From a bacterium (GTDB lineage Bacteria; 4484-113; JAFGCY01): a stretch of 52,113 nt of DNA. The notes under the pieces are model-generated. The model searched no databases and was not told the origin of the DNA. It saw only the letters and a program-made list of their open reading frames with translations. The stretch lies in the NCBI GenBank assembly GCA_016932385.1, contig JAFGCY010000085.1:1-52113 (forward strand). The letters are read 5' to 3'. The translations under genes were made by a program, and so were the position numbers. Shown one piece after another: positions 49,889 to 52,113 of this stretch (the stretch's first letter is position 1; the number at the start of each line of letters is the position of its first letter).

Positions 49889-50070
49889 GGGAGGAAGTCA
49901 ATCGATCTTGAGGTCATTCTGGTACCTCAAATGAATTGCAGTAGGTATTTAAGTTACCTCTCGCTTGCTTCGCATTAAAAGCTGGTGATCACATGTTGAG
50001 ATCACAGCTTGTGACCTCAAGACTGATGCTTGCAGTCCAGGTGTAAAATAAAGCTTTGCGGGGGTTATTG
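49889..50070. promoter_or_regulatory. A+T-rich upstream region with inverted repeats
   Basis: CTTGAGGTCA (49907-49916) and TGACCTCAAG (50012-50021) are perfect inverted partners; between them are further AGGT/ACCT pairs and GTGATC-N9-GATCAC (49985-50005). TAAAAT at about 50044-50049 is a likely -10 for the next gene. The arrangement looks like a regulated operator region. Confidence 0.5.
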
Positions 50071-51153
50071 ATGCAAGGCAAAAACAAGTCTCTGGTTGAG
50101 ACGATCACGTTGATCAAAAAGCGGATCAAGGCCGTTTCCGACAAGCAGATCAGCGAAGAGGATACTAAATTCAAGCTGATCAACCCGGTGCTGGAAGCGC
50201 TGGGGTGGGACCTCCAGGATTATGACGAGGTGGTCACGGAGTACCGCAGTGAGTCGCACCACAATCCGGTGGATTATGCCTTTTTCCTGCAGGAAAATCC
50301 TGTGCTGTTCCTGGAGGCGAAGGCGCTTTCGCGTGACCTGGACGACGCCAAGTGGATTGGCCAGACGCTGAAATACGCCTTCGAAGCAGATGTCGACTGG
50401 TGTGTTTTAGGCAACGGCCGCGAATACAAGATCTACCGCACGCACGCCAAGGGCAAGCTCCGCGAGAAGCTGTTCAAAACGATCAACCTGACAGAAGCCG
50501 AAAACCTCGGTGACATTGAGTATTTCCTGGGGCTGATCTCCAAAGCCAGTCTGGCGTCCGATAGACTATCAGCGCAGTGGAAAACCAGCTTCGTCGATCA
50601 GCGTGTCAAGGCAGCCTTGGAGAGCATGGTGAGTACACCAGACGAAGCGCTGGTCAGGTTGCTGGTCAAGCGAACCGATAGCTTGAGCACCGCCGAAATT
50701 CGACAATCACTGGGTCGAGCCAAACACCGTGTTGAGTTTAAATATGATAGTAACGTTCAAATCGAAGTTACTCCTGCCAAGTCATCTAAACGTATCAAGC
50801 AAAGCAAGCCGAAGGCGTCAGGTATCAACGTTGCAGTACGACATTTAATTGTTGCCGGCTTGATCAATCCTCCACTGACGCTTGAGCGTGTCTACAAAGG
50901 GCATACGCTGATTGCGAATATACTCCCAACCGGTGAAGTCCAGTTTGATGGAATGAACTATCACTCGCTTTCGATTGCCGCTGGGATGGCAAGAGCTACA
51001 GTGATCGGTCCTCGTAGCGCCACTAAACGCTATCACAGCACCAATGGCTGGACATTCTGGAAGTACCGCAATCCGGCTACGGGAAAGCTTGAGCTAATCG
51101 ATGAACTGCGCAAGCAATACCTGGCCTCGCAGCAGAAACTGGAAGTGATTTAA
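50071..51153 (+). CDS. PD-(D/E)xK nuclease-like protein with DUF4357/RAMA-like C terminus
   Basis: 360 aa from ATG 50071. The N-terminal half follows the HsdR-N / type I restriction nuclease-like pattern: FKLINPVLEALGWDLQDYDEVVTEYR, then NPVDYAFFL and PVLFLEAKALSRDL, which supply Asp and Glu-x-Lys, and KYAFEADVDWCVLGNGREYKIY. The C-terminal 110 residues (RVYKGHTLIANILPTGEVQFDGMNYHSLSIAAGMA, then STNGWTFWKYRN...LIDELRKQYL) resemble DUF4357 or RAMA domains, which read DNA in restriction-type proteins. No methylase or helicase partner is nearby, so it is an orphan. Base use is lower in G+C than its neighbours; likely acquired. Confidence 0.75.
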   Translation: MQGKNKSLVETITLIKKRIKAVSDKQISEEDTKFKLINPVLEALGWDLQDYDEVVTEYRSESHHNPVDYAFFLQENPVLFLEAKALSRDLDDAKWIGQTLKYAFEADVDWCVLGNGREYKIYRTHAKGKLREKLFKTINLTEAENLGDIEYFLGLISKASLASDRLSAQWKTSFVDQRVKAALESMVSTPDEALVRLLVKRTDSLSTAEIRQSLGRAKHRVEFKYDSNVQIEVTPAKSSKRIKQSKPKASGINVAVRHLIVAGLINPPLTLERVYKGHTLIANILPTGEVQFDGMNYHSLSIAAGMARATVIGPRSATKRYHSTNGWTFWKYRNPATGKLELIDELRKQYLASQQKLEVI

Positions 51154-51536
51154 ACCACGCAATACGGTGGCTCGGGGACCCGCCGCTACAGGGGTGGTGT
51201 AGTGGATGTGCGCAGCAAGTAATGGTGAACTTAGCCAGCAGGTTGTGCGGATTTGGCCAGCGGTAGTTGGTCATGCCAGTAAGAAAAACAACAGCGGGAA
51301 TTGAGACAAGCCAGATGATCAAAAACCTCTGTGTGGAAGGGCTCCCCGAGCCCGTCTCAAGGCCGGGTCAGTGGCAAGTTGAAAGTGAAAAGTTGATAAC
51401 TTGGGTCTCCAGCGAAGACCGCATCAAGGTTCGTAGTCACGCCATGGCGTGATCGGCCCCACCATTGACTCGGCATCAGCCCCGGATTCTCAGCTATTCC
51501 GGTTTCTGAATGCTCCTTGTCTCTTCCGTATTATTC

Positions 51537-51565
51537 TTGACTCTTTTACCTTTTTACGTTATCCT
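51537..51565 (+). promoter_or_regulatory. Sigma70-like promoter in the long noncoding region
   Basis: TTGACT (51537-51542), a 17-nt spacer and TATCCT (51560-51565). Transcription would begin near 51572, just before the GGGACGGCCGTCCC palindrome. Confidence 0.5.
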
Positions 51566-51574
51566 CTAATCAGC

Positions 51575-51594
51575 GGGACGGCCGTCCCTTTTTT
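51575..51594 (+). terminator. Terminator-like palindrome with T6 tail
   Basis: GGGACGGCCGTCCC followed by TTTTTT. It sits right after the predicted start site, so it could act as an attenuator for the last gene, or end transcripts from upstream. Confidence 0.6.
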
Positions 51595-51607
51595 CAGCTT
51601 GGGCCTG

Positions 51608-51631
51608 GCGGGCTCACTTCGGTGAGCCCGC
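51608..51631 (+). other. Perfect 10-bp hairpin with UUCG tetraloop
   Basis: GCGGGCTCAC-TTCG-GTGAGCCCGC. The C(UUCG)G closing is the most stable tetraloop form, which favours a function as RNA. A second hairpin (CGGGCAATCGG facing CCGATTTGCCCG, 51637-51660) follows directly. Confidence 0.65.
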
Positions 51632-51747
51632 TCCCCCGGGCAATCGGCCCGATTTGCCCGCCGGGCGGACACCCAGGCGTCGGAGCATTGCGAAAGCTGC
51701 GAGGCGGTCACTTCACTCCGTCGACCACGCCAGGGCGGTTCCGTGTC

Positions 51748-51776
51748 GAAAGTGCACTTTCAGATAGGTTATAACC
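51748..51776. repeat. Two perfect short palindromes
   Basis: GAAAGTGCACTTTC (51748-51761) and GGTTATAACC (51767-51776). Both could be protein-binding operators for the last gene. Confidence 0.55.
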
Positions 51777-51852
51777 GACAACCGATGGCAATGCAAGTAA
51801 ATTCGCGCGGCTTAGCACAGCTTAGCGCGGATTAACATTTTTCACCTGAAAC

Positions 51853-51935
51853 GGGTACTGCAGGCGGCTCTGCCCGCAGACATTCAATGTCTACGGCCAC
51901 AGCGGGCCGTAGTACCCTTGGCCAGAGCCGGCCGT
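51853..51935 (+). other. Branched hairpin element just upstream of the last gene
   Basis: GGGTACT (51853-51859) pairs with AGTACCC (51911-51917) around three hairpins: GCGG/CCGC, AGACAT-TCA-ATGTCT (51878-51892) and ACGGCC/GGCCGT. Alternatively CGGCTCTG (51865-51872) can pair with CAGAGCCG (51923-51930), which would break the first fold. GGCCGTAGTACCCTT and GGCCGTTGTATCCTT form a direct repeat at its end. The two exclusive folds would suit a regulatory leader. Confidence 0.5.
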
Positions 51936-52009
51936 TGTATCCTTCTCCCGGACAATGCGGAACACGTGCGCCGGCCAGCCGGTCGAAGAATCAGGAGTAA
52001 CATAAGAAT

Positions 52010-52113
52010 ATGTCTATCTGGGACGCGGCACACTGGCTGATCCTCGGCATCTTCGCCGGTTGCGTGCTGGCCGTGCCGGCGGTGCTGCATTACGCCGCCG
52101 TGTACGCGAAGAC
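52010..52113 (+). CDS. Partial gene: N terminus of a membrane protein
   Basis: Begins at ATG 52010 with AGGAG 12 nt upstream (51993-51997) and runs off the window. The 34 visible residues (MSIWDAAHWLILGIFAGCVL, AVPAVLHYAAVYAK) form one hydrophobic helix, either an anchor or an uncleaved signal. Too short to name. The long structured leader upstream probably belongs to it. Confidence 0.55.
   Translation, partial: MSIWDAAHWLILGIFAGCVLAVPAVLHYAAVYAK

Larger units (their letters stand above)
51154..52009. other. Long palindrome-rich noncoding region
   Basis: No gene is convincing. The left part (51154-51530) holds scattered repeat fragments: a GGTGGCTCGGGGACCCGCC hairpin (51174-51192) and an AAGTTGAAAGTGAAAAGTTG tract (51377-51396). 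From 51537 there is a promoter-like sequence, a terminator-like palindrome, a UUCG hairpin and several other palindromes up to the start of the last gene, listed separately. I tested it by eye for RNase P RNA, tmRNA and SRP RNA and saw no match. Confidence 0.6.

Noticed and set aside
51267..51452. Short plus-strand frame in the last gap
   Set aside because: It spans a dispersed purine-tract repeat and has no start signal.
51853..51917. Possible tRNA (7-bp acceptor-like stem with three arms)
   Set aside because: The T loop lacks GTTCRANYC, the D arm has no proper linkers, and no anticodon loop of seven bases exists; a general branched repeat is a better reading.

Overview
The window is about 52 kb of G+C-rich (by eye well above 60%) bacterial chromosome with dense, mostly housekeeping gene content and repeat-filled gaps. 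No gene identifies the lineage. The parvulin-type isomerase, the many lipoproteins and complex I point to a diderm-like bacterium. The 2-oxoacid:ferredoxin oxidoreductase (gamma and alpha parts fused) beside a succinyl-CoA synthetase subunit suggests ferredoxin-linked central metabolism. Secreted lipoproteins with FN3, cohesin-like and dockerin-like modules resemble those of uncultured candidate phyla. I would call it an unassigned candidate-phylum bacterium.

Layout. 1-11.3 kb: pseudo-transglutaminase lipid- or envelope-exported protein, pdxT, korAB, HU (with two perfect DnaA boxes upstream), a SAM methyltransferase, a DUF6141-type membrane protein, a C39-like/serine hydrolase fusion, a glyoxalase-fold protein, sucD and tRNA-Gln(CUG). 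11.4-18.2 kb: three tandem paralogous FN3 lipoproteins. 18.2-20.1 kb: folC and a DUF1648 membrane protein. 20.1-32.1 kb: a complex I-like operon on the minus strand, nuoA-B-C-D-H, then three unrecognised membrane genes (called X, Y, Z here), then nuoJ-K-L-M. 32.1-43.2 kb: small genes, a double AhpC/TSA lipoprotein, ftsY, a PpiD/SurA-like foldase, a zinc-ribbon membrane protein, coiled-coil proteins and ubiE/menG. 43.3-47.4 kb: two cohesin/dockerin-like lipoproteins. 47.5-52.1 kb: hemolysin III, guaA, a PD-(D/E)xK/DUF4357-like protein, and a long palindrome-rich leader before a gene cut by the window end.

The most striking system is the complex I-like operon. NuoB keeps its fold motifs, but all four cysteine ligands of cluster N2 are replaced (Tyr45, Thr46, Ser111, Asp141). 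NuoD has Pro where the quinone-site His of the HPSTHG loop should be. NuoH carries an insertion of about 64 residues with two extra predicted helices directly after the RRGPN motif. The gene at the nuoI position (Z) ends in what looks like a NuoI domain stripped of both [4Fe-4S] motifs. nuoE, F, G and N are absent from the window. Meanwhile the acidic, lysine and histidine residues of the proton path in NuoH, K, L and M are present. The set therefore reads as a redox-silent, ion-translocating relative of complex I, with X, Y and Z as candidate replacement parts.

Two wider patterns stand out. Many genes have a -10-like hexamer (TANNNT) only 5-8 nt before the start codon and no ribosome-binding site, which suggests common leaderless transcription. 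Several families of short palindromic or tandem repeats fill the gaps, and some are inserted in frame inside nuoC and probably nuoD.
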